Source: Streptomyces cyanogenus (GTDB taxonomy: Bacteria > Actinomycetota > Actinomycetes > Streptomycetales > Streptomycetaceae). From it: a stretch of 64,000 nucleotides of DNA. The notes under the pieces were generated by a model. That model was not told where the DNA came from. It searched no databases and was given only the letters and a program-made list of their open reading frames with translations. This document shows, in pieces, positions 16,540 to 26,630 of the stretch; the stretch's first letter is position 1, and every line of letters starts with the position of its first letter. The stretch is taken from contig NZ_CP071839.1 in assembly GCF_017526105.1 (NCBI RefSeq), positions 3,152,501 to 3,216,500 of the forward strand, written 5' to 3'. A program made the translations under genes and the position numbers.

Positions 16540-17988
16540 CTACTCGAACGGGTCGAAGTCGTCGTACTCCCGCAGCGCCTCGTCCCGCTCCGCCTGCTTG
16601 TCCCGGCGGCGCTGCGCCGCCGGCCGGGGCGCGTCGAAGCGGTGATCCTCGCCACGGCGGCCGAGCATCTCCGCGCCGGCCATGACGGTCGGCTCCCAGT
16701 CGAAGACGACCGCGTTCTCCTCGGGGCCGATGGCGACGCCGTCGCCCGCGCGGGCGCCCGCCTTCATCAGCTCCTCCTCCACGCCGAGGCGGCCCAGCCG
16801 GTCGGCGAGGTAGCCGACGGCCTCGTCGTTGTTGAAGTCGGTCTGGCGCACCCAGCGCTCCGGCTTCTCGCCGCGCACCCGGAACAGCGGCTCGCCGCCG
16901 ACCTCCTCGCGTACGACGGTGAAGCCCGCGTCGTCCACGGCCTTGGGCCGGATGACGATCCGGGTCGCCTCCTCCTTGGGCTTGGCGGCACGCGCGGCGC
17001 CGACCAGCTCGCCGAGGGCGAAGGACAGCTCGCGCAGCCCGATGTGGGCCACGGCCGACACCTCGAAGACCCGGTAGCCGCGGGCCTCCAGGTCGGGGCG
17101 GACCATCTCGGCGAGGTCCTTGCCGTCCGGCACGTCCACCTTGTTCAGGACGACGATCCGGGGACGGTTGTCGAGCCCGCCGTACTGCCGCAGCTCCTCC
17201 TCGATGATGTCGAGGTCGGAGACCGGGTCGCGGTCGGACTCCAGCGTCGCCGTGTCCAGCACGTGCACCAGCACGCTGCACCGCTCCACGTGCCGCAGGA
17301 ACTCCAGGCCCAGGCCCTTGCCCTGGCTGGCGCCCGGGATCAGACCGGGCACGTCGGCGATGGTGTAGACGGTGGAGCCGGCGGTCACCACGCCCAGGTT
17401 GGGCACCAGGGTGGTGAACGGGTAGTCGGCGATCTTCGGCTTGGCCGCGCTCAGCACGGAGATGAGCGAGGACTTGCCGGCGCTCGGGTAGCCGACGAGG
17501 GCCACGTCGGCGACGGTCTTCAGCTCCAGGACGATGTCCTGGACGTCCCCGGGCTCGCCCAGCAGCGCGAAGCCGGGCGCCTTGCGCCGGGCGGAGGCCA
17601 GCGCCGCGTTGCCGAGGCCGCCCCGGCCGCCCTGCGCGGCGATGAACGACGTGCCGTGGCCGACCAGGTCGGCGAGCACGTTGCCCGCCTTGTCCAGGAC
17701 GACCGTGCCGTCCGGCACCGGCAGGACCAGGTCCTGGCCGTCCTTGCCGGAGCGGTTGCCGCCCTCGCCGGGCTTGCCGTTGGTGGCCTTGCGGTGCGGG
17801 GAGTGGTGGTAGTCCAGCAGCGTCGTGACCGACTGGTCGACGGTCAGGATGACGTCTCCGCCCCGGCCGCCGTTGCCGCCGTCGGGGCCGCCGAGCGGCT
17901 TGAACTTCTCACGGTGGACGGAGGCACAGCCGTGGCCTCCGTTACCCGCGGCGACATGCAGCTCGACGCGGTCCACGAAGGTGGTCAT
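16540..17988 (-). CDS. obg: Obg GTPase
   Basis: Essential GTPase tied to 50S ribosome assembly and, in Streptomyces, to the onset of aerial growth and sporulation. 482 residues. The Gly-rich Obg fold occupies residues 1-158 ([19 protein letters not shown]), the G domain starts about 160 with GYPSAGKSS (166-174), [10 protein letters not shown] and NKVD, and a C-terminal OCT domain spans about 345-425 ([25 protein letters not shown]). An acidic/basic tail ends in DDFDPFE. ATG 17988 has AGGAGG upstream. It follows rplU and rpmA on the same strand, the usual order, but a hairpin at 18066-18103 lies between. Confidence 0.97.
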   Translation of the reverse strand: MTTFVDRVELHVAAGNGGHGCASVHREKFKPLGGPDGGNGGRGGDVILTVDQSVTTLLDYHHSPHRKATNGKPGEGGNRSGKDGQDLVLPVPDGTVVLDKAGNVLADLVGHGTSFIAAQGGRGGLGNAALASARRKAPGFALLGEPGDVQDIVLELKTVADVALVGYPSAGKSSLISVLSAAKPKIADYPFTTLVPNLGVVTAGSTVYTIADVPGLIPGASQGKGLGLEFLRHVERCSVLVHVLDTATLESDRDPVSDLDIIEEELRQYGGLDNRPRIVVLNKVDVPDGKDLAEMVRPDLEARGYRVFEVSAVAHIGLRELSFALGELVGAARAAKPKEEATRIVIRPKAVDDAGFTVVREEVGGEPLFRVRGEKPERWVRQTDFNNDEAVGYLADRLGRLGVEEELMKAGARAGDGVAIGPEENAVVFDWEPTVMAGAEMLGRRGEDHRFDAPRPAAQRRRDKQAERDEALREYDDFDPFE

Positions 17989-18065
17989 GGTTCGGTGCCT
18001 CCTGGGGGTCCCCCCGGCCGGGACCGGGGGCGTGCGGGTATGTCTTGTGGGGGTAACACGCGAAA

Positions 18066-18103
18066 GGCGGACCCGCCTTCCCGAACGGGAAGTGAGGTCC
18101 GCC
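18066..18103 (-). terminator. Hairpin between rpmA and obg
   Basis: GGCGGACC (18066-18073) pairs with GGTCCGCC (18096-18103), and inside it CTTCCCG pairs with CGGGAAG (18077-18092). It is 33 bases past the rpmA stop. It either ends the rplU-rpmA transcript or lets part of it read into obg. Confidence 0.7.
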
Positions 18104-18135
18104 TCGCGAAGCGTTCAGCGCGTGAATCAGGCGAT

Positions 18136-18390
18136 TCAGGCGACCGGAACGATGTTCACGACCTTGCGGCCGCGGTGGGTACCGAACTCCACCGCACCGG
18201 CCTGCAGCGCGAACAGCGTGTCGTCGCCGCCGCGGCCGACACCGGCGCCGGGGTGGAAGTGGGTGCCGCGCTGACGGACCAGGATCTCACCCGCGTTGAC
18301 GACCTGACCGCCGAAGCGCTTCACGCCGAGCCGCTGGGCGTTGGAGTCGCGACCGTTCCGGGTGGACGATGCGCCCTTCTTGTGTGCCAT
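18136..18390 (-). CDS. rpmA: 50S ribosomal protein L27
   Basis: 84 residues, starting [31 protein letters not shown], the conserved L27 N-terminus whose flexible end reaches the peptidyl-transferase centre. There is no Firmicute-type cleavable N-terminal extension. [10 protein letters not shown] and [11 protein letters not shown] are standard. ATG at 18390, with TGAGGAGA upstream, 14 bases after the rplU stop, so the two genes are translated from one message. Confidence 0.98.
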   Translation of the reverse strand: MAHKKGASSTRNGRDSNAQRLGVKRFGGQVVNAGEILVRQRGTHFHPGAGVGRGGDDTLFALQAGAVEFGTHRGRKVVNIVPVA

Positions 18391-18404
18391 TTCTCCTCAG
18401 TCCC

Positions 18405-18725
18405 TTACTTCGCAGCCGCGGGGATCGACGTGACCTTGATCGCCGTGTACTGCTGGCGGTGGCCCTGCCGACGACGGTAGCCGGTCTTGTTCTTGTAGCG
18501 CAGAATGTCGATCTTCTGGCCCTTGTGGTGGTCCACGACCTCGGCCTGGACCTTGATGCCGGCCAGCACCCACGGGTCGCTGGTCACGGAGTCGCCGTCG
18601 ACAACGAGCAGGGTCGAGAGCTCGACCGTGTCGCCAACCTTGGCGGTGGAAATCTTGTCAACCTCAACGATGTCGCCGACAGCAACCTTGTGCTGGCGAC
18701 CACCGCTGCGCACGATGGCGTACAC
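18405..18725 (-). CDS. rplU: 50S ribosomal protein L21
   Basis: 106 residues. Starts [24 protein letters not shown] and contains [23 protein letters not shown], the conserved 23S-rRNA-binding C-terminal signature of L21. GTG start at 18725 with a poor ribosome site. First gene of the rplU-rpmA pair. The 266-base gap upstream (18726-18991) contains the rne terminator structure and presumably the rplU promoter. Confidence 0.98.
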   Translation of the reverse strand: MYAIVRSGGRQHKVAVGDIVEVDKISTAKVGDTVELSTLLVVDGDSVTSDPWVLAGIKVQAEVVDHHKGQKIDILRYKNKTGYRRRQGHRQQYTAIKVTSIPAAAK

Positions 18726-18908
18726 GCGGATCTCACTTTCGCTCGAAGAAACGGCACCCCCGCAGGCCAGTCGTCCAGGAACACCACGGACGACCTCTCC
18801 CGGCCCGCCTTGCGTCCGGGAGGAAGAGGTTTACGGGGATGTGGCGTGTTCAGTGGACACGCCGACGGTCAAGGTTACGGGGCCACGGGCGAGGGGGTCA
18901 AACCGGGC

Positions 18909-18989
18909 CCCGGGGGTGTGCGGCCGGTCACGTGGGACGGGCCCCACGGGTGTGCGGCCGGTCACCTGAACCGGCCGCACACCCCCGGG
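18909..18989 (-). terminator. rne terminator with a duplicated arm
   Basis: Just past the rne stop (18992) on the minus strand, the arm at 18971-18989 is perfectly complementary (19 bp) to 18909-18927. A second copy of the same sequence at 18948-18961 can instead pair with 18971-18984 (14 bp). The two arms belong to an 18-bp direct repeat, GGGTGTGCGGCCGGTCAC, at 18914-18931 and 18948-18965. One arm thus has two alternative partners. Confidence 0.75.
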
Positions 18990-18991
18990 CG

Positions 18992-21900
18992 TCAGCCCTC
19001 GTCGGCGGCGGTGGAGACCGTGGTGGTCTTCTTCGCCGTCGACTTCGCGGCGGCCGTCTTGGCGGTCTTCGTCGCCTTCTTGGCCGTCGTCTTCTTCGCG
19101 GCCGTCTTCTTGGCCGCGGTCTTCTTGGCGGCCGTCTTCTTGGCCGCGGTCTTCTTGGCGGTGGTCTTGCGGGCCGCCTTCTTGGCCGGAGCGGTCGCCT
19201 CGGCCACCTCCTCGGCCGTCACCTCGCCCGCCGGGGCCTGCGGGGCCGCCTCGGCCGGTGCCGCCTCGGCAGCCTCCGGCGCGGCCGACGGTACGACCAC
19301 GACGGCCGTCTCCTCAGGTGCGGTCGGCGCGGTGGCCTTGCGCACCGCACGGCGGCGCGGACGGGCCGGGGCGGCGGCGCTCTCGGCCTCCGCCGGCCGC
19401 TCGGCCGGGGCCTCGGCGGCCGGAGCGGGCTGCTCCGCCGGCGCCTCGGCCGCGGGCGCGGTCTCCGCCACCGTCACCACGGCCGCCTCGGCGCCCTCGG
19501 GAGAGCCGGCCGGGGCCGACACCTTCCGGGTGGCCCGACGGCGCGTACGGCCCTTGGGCGCGGCCTCCTCGGCGGCGGGGGCCTCGGCCTGCGGCGCCGG
19601 AACCACCTGGTCCTCGGCGGCCACCGGCTCGGCCAGCGCCTCCGCGGCCGGCTCCGGCTGCACCGGGCGCGCCGCCGCCTCCTCGGCGGTGACGTCCTGG
19701 GCGGTCGGAACCCGGACCTCGGCAGCCGGCTCGGCCACCGGGGCCTGCTCCGGCTTCTCGGCCCTGGGGGCCCGCTCGGCCCTGGGCGCACGCTCCGCCT
19801 TGGGCGCGCCCGCCGGAGCGGACGCCCGGCGGCTCGCCCGGCGCCGCGTACGGCCACGGCCGGCCGCCGCCTCCGCCTCGGCGACGCTGCTGTACAGCTC
19901 CTCGTCCGGCGCGAACTCGGGCGCCGGCAGGGCCACCGGCTCGGCGGCCTCGGCGGCCACCTCCGCGGCGGTCTCCACCTCGGGCTCGACGGCCTCGCCG
20001 GTCTCCACGGCCACGGCGGCGGTCTCGTGCACGTGCTCGTGCACGGGCTCCGGGGCCTCGCCCCGGCCGCCGCGCTTCTTGCGCTTGCCGCCGCCACCGT
20101 TCGCGGTGGCCTGGTCCAGGTGGACGATGACACCGCGGCCGTTGCAGTGGACGCAGGTCTCGGAGAAGGACTCCAGCAGGCCCTGGCCGACCCGCTTGCG
20201 GGTCATCTGCACCAGGCCCAGCGAGGTCACCTCGGCCACCTGGTGCTTCGTACGGTCGCGGCCCAGGCACTCCAGCAGGCGGCGCAGCACCAGGTCCCGG
20301 TTGGACTCCAGGACCATGTCGATGAAGTCGATCACGATGATGCCGCCGAGGTCGCGCAGCCGCAGCTGGCGCACGATCTCCTCGGCCGCCTCCAGGTTGT
20401 TCCTGGTGACCGTCTCCTCCAGGTTGCCGCCCTGGCCGGTGAACTTGCCGGTGTTGACGTCGATGACGACCATCGCCTCGGTCCGGTCGATCACCAGCGA
20501 ACCGCCACTGGGCAGCCAGACCTTGCGGTCCAGCGCCTTGGCGAGCTGCTCGTCGATCCGGTAGGTGGCGAAGACGTCGACCTCGCTCGTCCACCGCGAC
20601 AGCCGGCCGGCCAGGTCCGGGGCGACGTGCGCGACGTAGCCGTGGATCGTCTGCCAGGCTTCGTCACCGCTGACGATGACCTTGGAGAAGTCCTCGTTGA
20701 AGATGTCGCGCACGACCCGGACGGTCATGTCCGGCTCGCCGTACAGCAGCGTCGGCGCGCTGCCGCCGTTCTTGGCCTTCTTCTGGATGTCCTCCCACTG
20801 CGCCTGGAGCCTTTCGACGTCGCGGCGCAGCTCGTCCTCGCTCGCGCCCTCGGCGGCGGTGCGCACGATGACGCCCGCGTCCTCGGGGACGATCTTCTTG
20901 AGGATGGTCTTCAGCCGGGCCCGCTCGGTGTCGGGCAGCTTGCGGCTGATGCCGGTCATCGAGCCCTCGGGGACGTACACGAGGTAGCGGCCCGGCAGGG
21001 AGACCTGGCTGGTCAGACGCGCGCCCTTGTGCCCGATCGGGTCCTTCGTGACCTGCACGAGGACCGACTGGCCGGACTTCAGCGCGGCCTCGATGCGCCG
21101 CGGCCCGTTGGCCATGCCGAGCGCCTCGAAGTTGACCTCGCCGGCGTACAGGACGGCGTTGCGGCCCTTGCCGATGTCGATGAAGGCGGCCTCCATCGAC
21201 GGCAGGACGTTCTGCACCTTGCCGAGGTAGACGTTGCCGACGTACGAGGTCGACTGCTCCTTGTTGACGTAGTGCTCGACGAGCACCCCGTCCTCCAGGA
21301 CGCCGATCTGCGTGCGGTCGCCGTTCTGCCGGACGACCATGACGCGCTCGACGGCCTCGCGCCGGGCCAGGAACTCGGCCTCGGTGATGATCGGAACGCG
21401 TCGGCGGCCCTGCTCACGGCCTTCCCGGCGGCGCTGCTTCTTGGCCTCCAGACGGGTCGAGCCCTTGATGGACTGCACCTCGTCGGACGGCTCGCTGGGC
21501 TTGCGCGGCTCGCGGACCTTGACGACCGTGCGCTCCGGGTCGTCGGCGGACGGCTCGGCGTCGGCGGCGGTGTCACCGGCCCGGCGCCGGCGGCGACGAC
21601 GCCGGCGGCTGCTGGTGCTGGAAGCACCGCCCTCCTCGGAGCGGCCCTCCTCGGCGTCCTCTTCCTCCTGCTCGGCGGTGTCCTCGGCGTCCTGCTCGGC
21701 CTGCTCGGCGGCCAGCTCCTCGGCGTCGGCGTCCATGCCCTCGCCGGACTCGCCCTCGGCCGCGTCACCGCGCCGGCGACGGCGTCCGCCACGGCGGCGC
21801 CGGCGGCGCGAACCGGACTCCTCGAAGCCCTCGGCGCCCTCGGTCTCGTCGCCCTCCTCGCCCTCGGCGAGGTCCTCGGCCGATTCGGGGGCCTCCTCGG

Positions 21901-23629
21901 CCTCCTCCTCTTCCTCGGCGGCGGCCTCGACCGGGCGGGTCTCCTCGGCGGCAGCACGGCGGCGCCGGCGCCGGCGGGTGCCGGTCTCGACGCGCTCCTC
22001 CGCGTACTCCTCGGGCTCCTCCACCTCGGCGGTCTCGGCAGCGGCCTCGGCAGCGGCCCGCTCCGGGGTCTGGAACTTGGGCTCGGTGAAGACCGGCGGC
22101 TGGAAGACGGCGACGGCGGGGCGGGCGGGGCGGCGCGGGGCATCGGCCTCGGCGGCCTCCGCGGCGGCGGGCCGGGCCGCGCGGGCGGGCTCGGCGAACC
22201 CGGACGCGGCGCGGACGACCCGGCGGCGGGACCGGCGCGGGGCCCCTGCCTCGGACTCGGCGGCCTGCGGCGCCTGTGCGGCGGCGGCCGGCTCGGTGGT
22301 GTGCGCGGTCTCCTCCGGGGTGGGGGTGGTCACCGCGGCCTCCTCCTGCCGGCCGGCCTCGGCGGCCCCGGCTTCCTCGGTGACGGGCGCGGACACCCGG
22401 CGGGTGGCACGGCGGCGCGTACGACGGGGAGCGGCCTCCTCGGCGGCGGCCTCCGGCTCCACAGCGGCCGGAGCCTCCTCGGCCACGGCAGCCTGCTCCG
22501 GCTCCGCAACGGCGGCGGGAGCCCCCTCGGCGGCCTCCGGCACGGCAGCCGCAGCGGCGGCGGGAGCCTCCTGGGCCTCAGCGGCCGCGGGCTCACCGGC
22601 GGGCGCGGACACCCGGCGGGTGGCCCGGCGGCGCGTACGACGCGGGGCGGCCTCCTCGGCGGCGGCCTCCGGCTCCACAGCGGCCGGAGCCTCCTCGGCC
22701 ACGGCAGCCTGCTCCGGCTCCGCAACGGCGGCGGGAGCCCCCTCGGCGGCCTGCGGCGCACCGGCGGACGCGGCCGGCACGACGGTCTCGGCGGCCTCGG
22801 CGGACGCCGGCGACCCGGCGGGCGCCGACGCACGGCGAGCGGCACGGCGGCGCGGACGCGCGGGGGCTGCGGGCTCTTCGGTCTCGGCGGCCGGCGCCGG
22901 AGCGGCGGCCTCCGCGGCTTCGGCCACCGGAGCGGGCGCGGCGGCCGGGACCACGGTCTCGGCGGCCTCGGCGGACGCCGGCGACCCGGTGGGCGCCGAC
23001 GCACGGCGGGCGGCACGGCGACGCGGACGCGCGGCGGGCGCGGCCTCCTCGGCGGCGGGCGCGGGAGCGGCGGCCCCCGTGGCGGCAGGCGCCTCCGTCG
23101 CGGCGGCCTCGGCAGCGGCACCGGTCTCGGCGGCAGCGGTCTCGGCAGCAGTCGGCGCGGAAACGCTGCGCGTGGCCCGGCGCCGGGTGCGGCGCGGGGC
23201 GGCCTCCTCGCCGGTGACGACCGCGCCGGCCTCCGCCACGGCGGTCTTCTCCGGCTCTTCGGCGGACGCGGCCGGAACCACGGTCTCGGCGGCCTCGGCG
23301 GACGCCGGCGACCCGGCGGGCGCCGACGCACGGCGGGCGGCACGGCGACGCGGACGCGCGGCGGGCGCGGCGGCCTCTTCGGTGCCCTCGGCCTCGGCGA
23401 CCTCGGCGGCCTCCGTGGCTTCGGTGGTCTCGGCGTCCTCGGTCACTTCGGCGACCTCGTCGGCGTCGGCGGCCGGTATGGCCGGCACGGTGACCTCGGC
23501 GGGCGCCTCCGCGGCCGCGGCGGGCGGACCCGCCGGGCGGGAGGCGGCACGACGACGCCTGCGCGGCGGCAGGGTGTCGCTGGGCGTGTTGAGTTCGGAA
23601 CCCTCGGTGGGTTCGGTCGGCTCGAGCAT
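18992..23629 (-). CDS. rne: Ribonuclease E/G with very long repetitive extensions
   Basis: Endoribonuclease that starts mRNA decay and rRNA/tRNA processing. 1545 residues, larger than E. coli RNase E (1061). The catalytic core, about residues 770-1180, has the S1 domain ([24 protein letters not shown]), DNase-like active-site aspartates in [12 protein letters not shown] (~1055) and IIVIDFIDM (~1100), and the zinc-link Cys pair in [10 protein letters not shown] (~1160). The ~770-residue N-terminal and ~360-residue C-terminal extensions are Ala/Glu/Pro-rich and disordered, with about ten copies of a basic motif ([12 protein letters not shown] or [13 protein letters not shown]) and clusters such as [13 protein letters not shown]. 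The C-terminus is a histone-H1-like [12 protein letters not shown] tail. ATG 23629 with GGGAGA upstream. The extensions probably bind RNA or partners, as shown for actinobacterial and enteric homologues. Confidence 0.96.
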   Translation of the reverse strand: MLEPTEPTEGSELNTPSDTLPPRRRRRAASRPAGPPAAAAEAPAEVTVPAIPAADADEVAEVTEDAETTEATEAAEVAEAEGTEEAAAPAARPRRRAARRASAPAGSPASAEAAETVVPAASAEEPEKTAVAEAGAVVTGEEAAPRRTRRRATRSVSAPTAAETAAAETGAAAEAAATEAPAATGAAAPAPAAEEAAPAARPRRRAARRASAPTGSPASAEAAETVVPAAAPAPVAEAAEAAAPAPAAETEEPAAPARPRRRAARRASAPAGSPASAEAAETVVPAASAGAPQAAEGAPAAVAEPEQAAVAEEAPAAVEPEAAAEEAAPRRTRRRATRRVSAPAGEPAAAEAQEAPAAAAAAVPEAAEGAPAAVAEPEQAAVAEEAPAAVEPEAAAEEAAPRRTRRRATRRVSAPVTEEAGAAEAGRQEEAAVTTPTPEETAHTTEPAAAAQAPQAAESEAGAPRRSRRRVVRAASGFAEPARAARPAAAEAAEADAPRRPARPAVAVFQPPVFTEPKFQTPERAAAEAAAETAEVEEPEEYAEERVETGTRRRRRRRAAAEETRPVEAAAEEEEEAEEAPESAEDLAEGEEGDETEGAEGFEESGSRRRRRRGGRRRRRGDAAEGESGEGMDADAEELAAEQAEQDAEDTAEQEEEDAEEGRSEEGGASSTSSRRRRRRRRRAGDTAADAEPSADDPERTVVKVREPRKPSEPSDEVQSIKGSTRLEAKKQRRREGREQGRRRVPIITEAEFLARREAVERVMVVRQNGDRTQIGVLEDGVLVEHYVNKEQSTSYVGNVYLGKVQNVLPSMEAAFIDIGKGRNAVLYAGEVNFEALGMANGPRRIEAALKSGQSVLVQVTKDPIGHKGARLTSQVSLPGRYLVYVPEGSMTGISRKLPDTERARLKTILKKIVPEDAGVIVRTAAEGASEDELRRDVERLQAQWEDIQKKAKNGGSAPTLLYGEPDMTVRVVRDIFNEDFSKVIVSGDEAWQTIHGYVAHVAPDLAGRLSRWTSEVDVFATYRIDEQLAKALDRKVWLPSGGSLVIDRTEAMVVIDVNTGKFTGQGGNLEETVTRNNLEAAEEIVRQLRLRDLGGIIVIDFIDMVLESNRDLVLRRLLECLGRDRTKHQVAEVTSLGLVQMTRKRVGQGLLESFSETCVHCNGRGVIVHLDQATANGGGGKRKKRGGRGEAPEPVHEHVHETAAVAVETGEAVEPEVETAAEVAAEAAEPVALPAPEFAPDEELYSSVAEAEAAAGRGRTRRRASRRASAPAGAPKAERAPRAERAPRAEKPEQAPVAEPAAEVRVPTAQDVTAEEAAARPVQPEPAAEALAEPVAAEDQVVPAPQAEAPAAEEAAPKGRTRRRATRKVSAPAGSPEGAEAAVVTVAETAPAAEAPAEQPAPAAEAPAERPAEAESAAAPARPRRRAVRKATAPTAPEETAVVVVPSAAPEAAEAAPAEAAPQAPAGEVTAEEVAEATAPAKKAARKTTAKKTAAKKTAAKKTAAKKTAAKKTTAKKATKTAKTAAAKSTAKKTTTVSTAADEG
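22385..22752. repeat. Near-identical 152-bp duplication inside rne, 216 bp apart
   Basis: 22385-22536 and 22601-22752 are almost identical. The 216-bp spacing equals 72 codons, so the reading frame is kept and the protein has two copies of a unit running from [16 protein letters not shown] through the basic [12 protein letters not shown] motif. Three other related units of about 90 bp (near 22781, 22950 and 23273) share a segment ending in [15 protein letters not shown]. Confidence 0.7.
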
Positions 23630-23891
23630 GCGGGCGTTTCTCCCGTCAGGCTCCCGGGCGCCGCACCTGGTCCGGCTCCGGTCCCAGGGGACCGTCCGCC
23701 GTTGACGTCCGCGGCCCGCGCGATGCGCGATGGCCGCCGTCCGGGGCGCGGGCGCCGCACGGGAGCACTCTGTGTCCTGTCTCGCCGGTTCCGTACGCCT
23801 TGTCGGTACGGCCTGGCGAAAGTCTTCTGGTCGGTGCGCTGCCCGACCCAGGTGGCTCCCGAGTACGAGGGCGGCGCTACGACGTCCGTCC

Positions 23892-24662
23892 CTACGCGGG
23901 ACCGTCCGGCGCCGTCGCGGCGGCGGCCGGCTGGGCCGTCAGGCCCCCGGCAGCCTCGCGGTCGGGCGCGAGCGGGTCGGTCACCGTGCCGGTCTCTTCA
24001 TCGAACAGCCCCTGCGCCAGCCTGGTCACCGCTGCGGGGACCGGCGGCGCCAGGTCGGCCACGGCGCGGAGACCGGACAGGACGTCGTCGGGTCGTACGG
24101 CAGGCGTCACGTGCCGAACAACCAGCCGCAGTATCGCACAGGGCTGGTCGGTCGGCCTATCAGCCGGCGAACCGTGCGTCTCCAGGCTCACCACGGCCGG
24201 GCGGGCGTCGAAGGTGCGGACGCCGTTCTTGGTCATGCGCTGCACCTCGACGCTGCCGGCCCCGGTGAAGGCCTCGACCGCGCGCCGGGCGTCGGCCGGG
24301 TCGACCCCGTCCAGCCGCAGCTCCCACACGGAGGCCGTCAGCCGGTCGGCGAGGCCCGAGGTCCGTGCCTCGACCGCCTCGATGACGTCGAGCCCGGCGG
24401 GCAGCGACTCGTCGAGGAGGACGCGCAGGGTCTCGGGGTCGCGCGGTTCGGTGAGCGCGATCTCCAGGTACTCCGCCTCACTGCCCGTGCCGGTGGGTGC
24501 GGCATTGGCGTACGACACCTTCGGGTGCGGCGTGAACCCCGCCGAGTACGCCATGGGCACCTCGGCGCGGCGCAGCGCCCGCTCGAAGGCGCGCTGGAAG
24601 TCTCGGTGGCTGGTGAACCTCAGGCGGCCGCGCTTGGTGTAGCGCAGTCGGATGCGCTGCAC
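23892..24662 (-). CDS. TIGR03936 family (DUF2344) radical-SAM-associated protein
   Basis: 256 residues. The N-terminus [56 protein letters not shown] is the family hallmark. It is usually encoded directly beside the B12-binding radical-SAM protein of TIGR03960; here that partner is 14.4 kb away at 39072-41033. Function is unknown; a joint RNA- or ribosome-linked modification has been guessed because rne and the L21/L27 genes are neighbours. The GTG at 24662 is used, but the frame extends to a CTG at 24704 ([16 protein letters not shown]...) with a GAAGGA at the right distance, and homologues I recall carry that extension. The 262-base gap to rne (23630-23891) has no gene. Confidence 0.9.
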   Translation of the reverse strand: MQRIRLRYTKRGRLRFTSHRDFQRAFERALRRAEVPMAYSAGFTPHPKVSYANAAPTGTGSEAEYLEIALTEPRDPETLRVLLDESLPAGLDVIEAVEARTSGLADRLTASVWELRLDGVDPADARRAVEAFTGAGSVEVQRMTKNGVRTFDARPAVVSLETHGSPADRPTDQPCAILRLVVRHVTPAVRPDDVLSGLRAVADLAPPVPAAVTRLAQGLFDEETGTVTDPLAPDREAAGGLTAQPAAAATAPDGPA

Positions 24663-24710
24663 CGCGGGTGCGGGCGGCGGGCCTTCGGGCTGTCGCTTGC
24701 CCAGTGTCGT

Positions 24711-25823
24711 TCAGTCCTTCGTGAGAGCGGTCGTACTCCTACCAAGAGTACGTGTGTCGCGCCCCGGAGGTTCCCGCCGGTCCGCCGGCACCGGCTGCCG
24801 GGCCTCGCCGAACAGCATGCGCCGCACGTCGGCGCGGGCCTGCCGCACGGTGTCGCGCGCCGAGGCGAGCGCCTCGCGCGAGACCCGGCCCACCGCGCGC
24901 ACGCCGTCGGCGACGGGCCGCAGGACGGCGTCCCGTACGACGTGCCCGACCGGGGTGAGGATGCTCCGGTACACCCAGCGCACCGGCTCCACGAAGATCC
25001 ACCGGAAGAGGGTCCCGAGCGCCCGCCCGACGGCCCGCGAGATCCGCCCGGCGACCCGCCAGGCGTGTCCGAGCGCGTCGCCGACCTCGTGCGCGACGAC
25101 CGCGAGGAACCGGCCGACGGGCGCCAGCACCCAGCGCCACAGCGCGAGCGCGGGCAGCACGAGCAGGACGCGTGCCGTCCAGTACAGGGCGAGACCGGCG
25201 CCGGTGCCGAGCACGCCCAGCAGCCACCCGAGTCCCCGTACGCACCAGGCGACGGCCCGGCCGACGGGCGCGAGGAGCCAGGTGTACAGCCACCGGGCGG
25301 GCACGACGAGCAGGTACCGCGTCAGCCAGGCGACGGTGGTGTACACACCGAACCCGACGGCGGCCAGCACCGCGCCGGCGCCCTTCAGCAGCCAGGTCAG
25401 CGCATGCCCGACCGGGGTGAGCACGCGCGCGTACACCCGACCGAACCCGGCGCCCGCCCCGCGCGCCAGCCAGGCGAGGGCGTGTCCGGCGGGGGTGAGG
25501 ACGTACCGGTACAGCCACCCGGCCGGCACGACGACGAGGACGGTGCCGAGCCAGGCGAGCACCCTGCCGGCGGGGACCAGGACGTACCGCCACAGGCCCA
25601 CGAACGGCCAGACGAACACGGCCCTGCCGGCCCACAGCAGTGCCCGCCCGAGCGGCCGGAGCACGGTGTCCCGGAGAAACCGCCCGGTGACGACGAGCGC
25701 GTCCCAGACCATCCGCACCGGCACGACCAGCACCAGGACGACGATCCGCACCGGTAGGCGGACGGCGACGACGAGGCAGCCCCCGGGTTGCTGCGGCTGC
25801 GCGGGTGGTTTGTCGAGCTCCAT
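24711..25823 (-). CDS. Repetitive hydrophobic membrane protein, function unknown
   Basis: About 370 residues, mostly Leu/Val/Ala/Trp/Arg. After a Pro/Gln-rich N-terminus (MELDKPPAQPQQPGG) come at least six copies of a unit like [WV]YRYVLTPAGHALAWLARG (variants RYVLVPAGRVLAWLG, ARVLTPVGHALTWLLKG, TWLLAPVGRAVAWCVRG, RWVLAPVGRFLAV, RSILTPVGHVV), each about 30-45 residues apart and each with the core LxPxG[HR]. The C-terminal ~70 residues are charged and soluble. The repeats look like amphipathic or membrane-embedded helices with regularly placed Arg and Trp. ATG 25823 is used; GTG 25844 is possible. It ends 48 bases before the DUF2344 gene start, so they may be co-transcribed. Not recognised. 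Confidence 0.7.
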   Translation of the reverse strand: MELDKPPAQPQQPGGCLVVAVRLPVRIVVLVLVVPVRMVWDALVVTGRFLRDTVLRPLGRALLWAGRAVFVWPFVGLWRYVLVPAGRVLAWLGTVLVVVPAGWLYRYVLTPAGHALAWLARGAGAGFGRVYARVLTPVGHALTWLLKGAGAVLAAVGFGVYTTVAWLTRYLLVVPARWLYTWLLAPVGRAVAWCVRGLGWLLGVLGTGAGLALYWTARVLLVLPALALWRWVLAPVGRFLAVVAHEVGDALGHAWRVAGRISRAVGRALGTLFRWIFVEPVRWVYRSILTPVGHVVRDAVLRPVADGVRAVGRVSREALASARDTVRQARADVRRMLFGEARQPVPADRREPPGRDTRTLGRSTTALTKD

Positions 25824-25859
25824 GCCCGCATAGACGCTCCGCACCCCCGTACGGATGCA

Positions 25860-26459
25860 CTACGTCACACGCGCCTTGTAGGCCTCGGGATAGCGCTCGG
25901 TGAACTTCACGACCGCGACCAGCAGGACCACCGGGACGACCCAGTTGAGCCAGTCGTCCAGGGACGGGACGCGGATGGCCACCCATGTCGACAGGGCCAT
26001 GAGGACGAAGACCGCGCCCCACGCGGCGGTCAGCACCCGGTTGATGTGCAGGAAGACGGGCGAGTCCCAGAACTCGCGCGGTGTCTGCTGCCGCGCGTAC
26101 TGCGCGGTGAAGGGGTCCTTGAGCAGCGAGCCCAGCGCGACCACGGCGATGACTCCGTTGGAGATGACCTGGGCGTAGGTCTCCAGCCACAGGAGCTGCG
26201 AGCGGTCCAGGGCGAGCCCGAGGACCGTGATCACCGCGAAGAACACGATGCCCACCATGTCGAGGAGGTAGAACCTGCGCCGGGCGATGTCCTTCCCGGA
26301 CAGGACGATCGCGGCGACCAGTGCGGCGAGCGCGGCGTACTTCCACGTACTGGGGCTGGCGACCACCCCGAAGATGATCCAGGGCGCGAACGAGAAGAAC
26401 ACACTGCCCGCACCGGCAGGCTTCTCGGTCGGGGCCTTCCTCTCCGTCTGCTGAGCCAT
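25860..26459 (-). CDS. Conserved integral membrane protein
   Basis: 199 residues, five or six hydrophobic segments (FFSFAPWIIFGVVA; AALAALVAAIVLSG; MVGIVFFAVITVLGLAL; NGVIAVVALGSLL; AAWGAVFVLMALSTWVAI; WVVPVVLLVAVVKF) and a conserved-looking middle loop KDPFTAQYARQQTPREFWDSPVFLHINRVLT. ATG 26459 with GGGAG upstream. The family is a common uncharacterised actinobacterial membrane protein; no role is claimed. It is divergent from the hydrolase at 26631 and lies upstream of the repetitive membrane protein on the same strand. Confidence 0.8.
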   Translation of the reverse strand: MAQQTERKAPTEKPAGAGSVFFSFAPWIIFGVVASPSTWKYAALAALVAAIVLSGKDIARRRFYLLDMVGIVFFAVITVLGLALDRSQLLWLETYAQVISNGVIAVVALGSLLKDPFTAQYARQQTPREFWDSPVFLHINRVLTAAWGAVFVLMALSTWVAIRVPSLDDWLNWVVPVVLLVAVVKFTERYPEAYKARVT

Positions 26460-26630
26460 GAGAGGTCTCCCGTCGGATGCGTGCCACGGCCGCCCCCCTC
26501 CTCCTCCATCGTGCTGCCGTCCGCCGCGGGCCGCACGCCGTCCGCTGTGCGCCCGGCCCGCGGCCCTCCTACCGTGGAGATGCGGTCCGGGCACGCGGGG
26601 GATGCCGCCGTCGTCTGTCCGGGAGCCGCC

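Noticed and set aside
18839..24268. 1809-codon plus-strand open frame antisense to rne
   Set aside because: It is the mirror of the Ala/Pro/Arg-rich rne coding sequence: Gly/Leu/Arg monotony, no ribosome site or domain. Such antisense frames are common in high-GC DNA.
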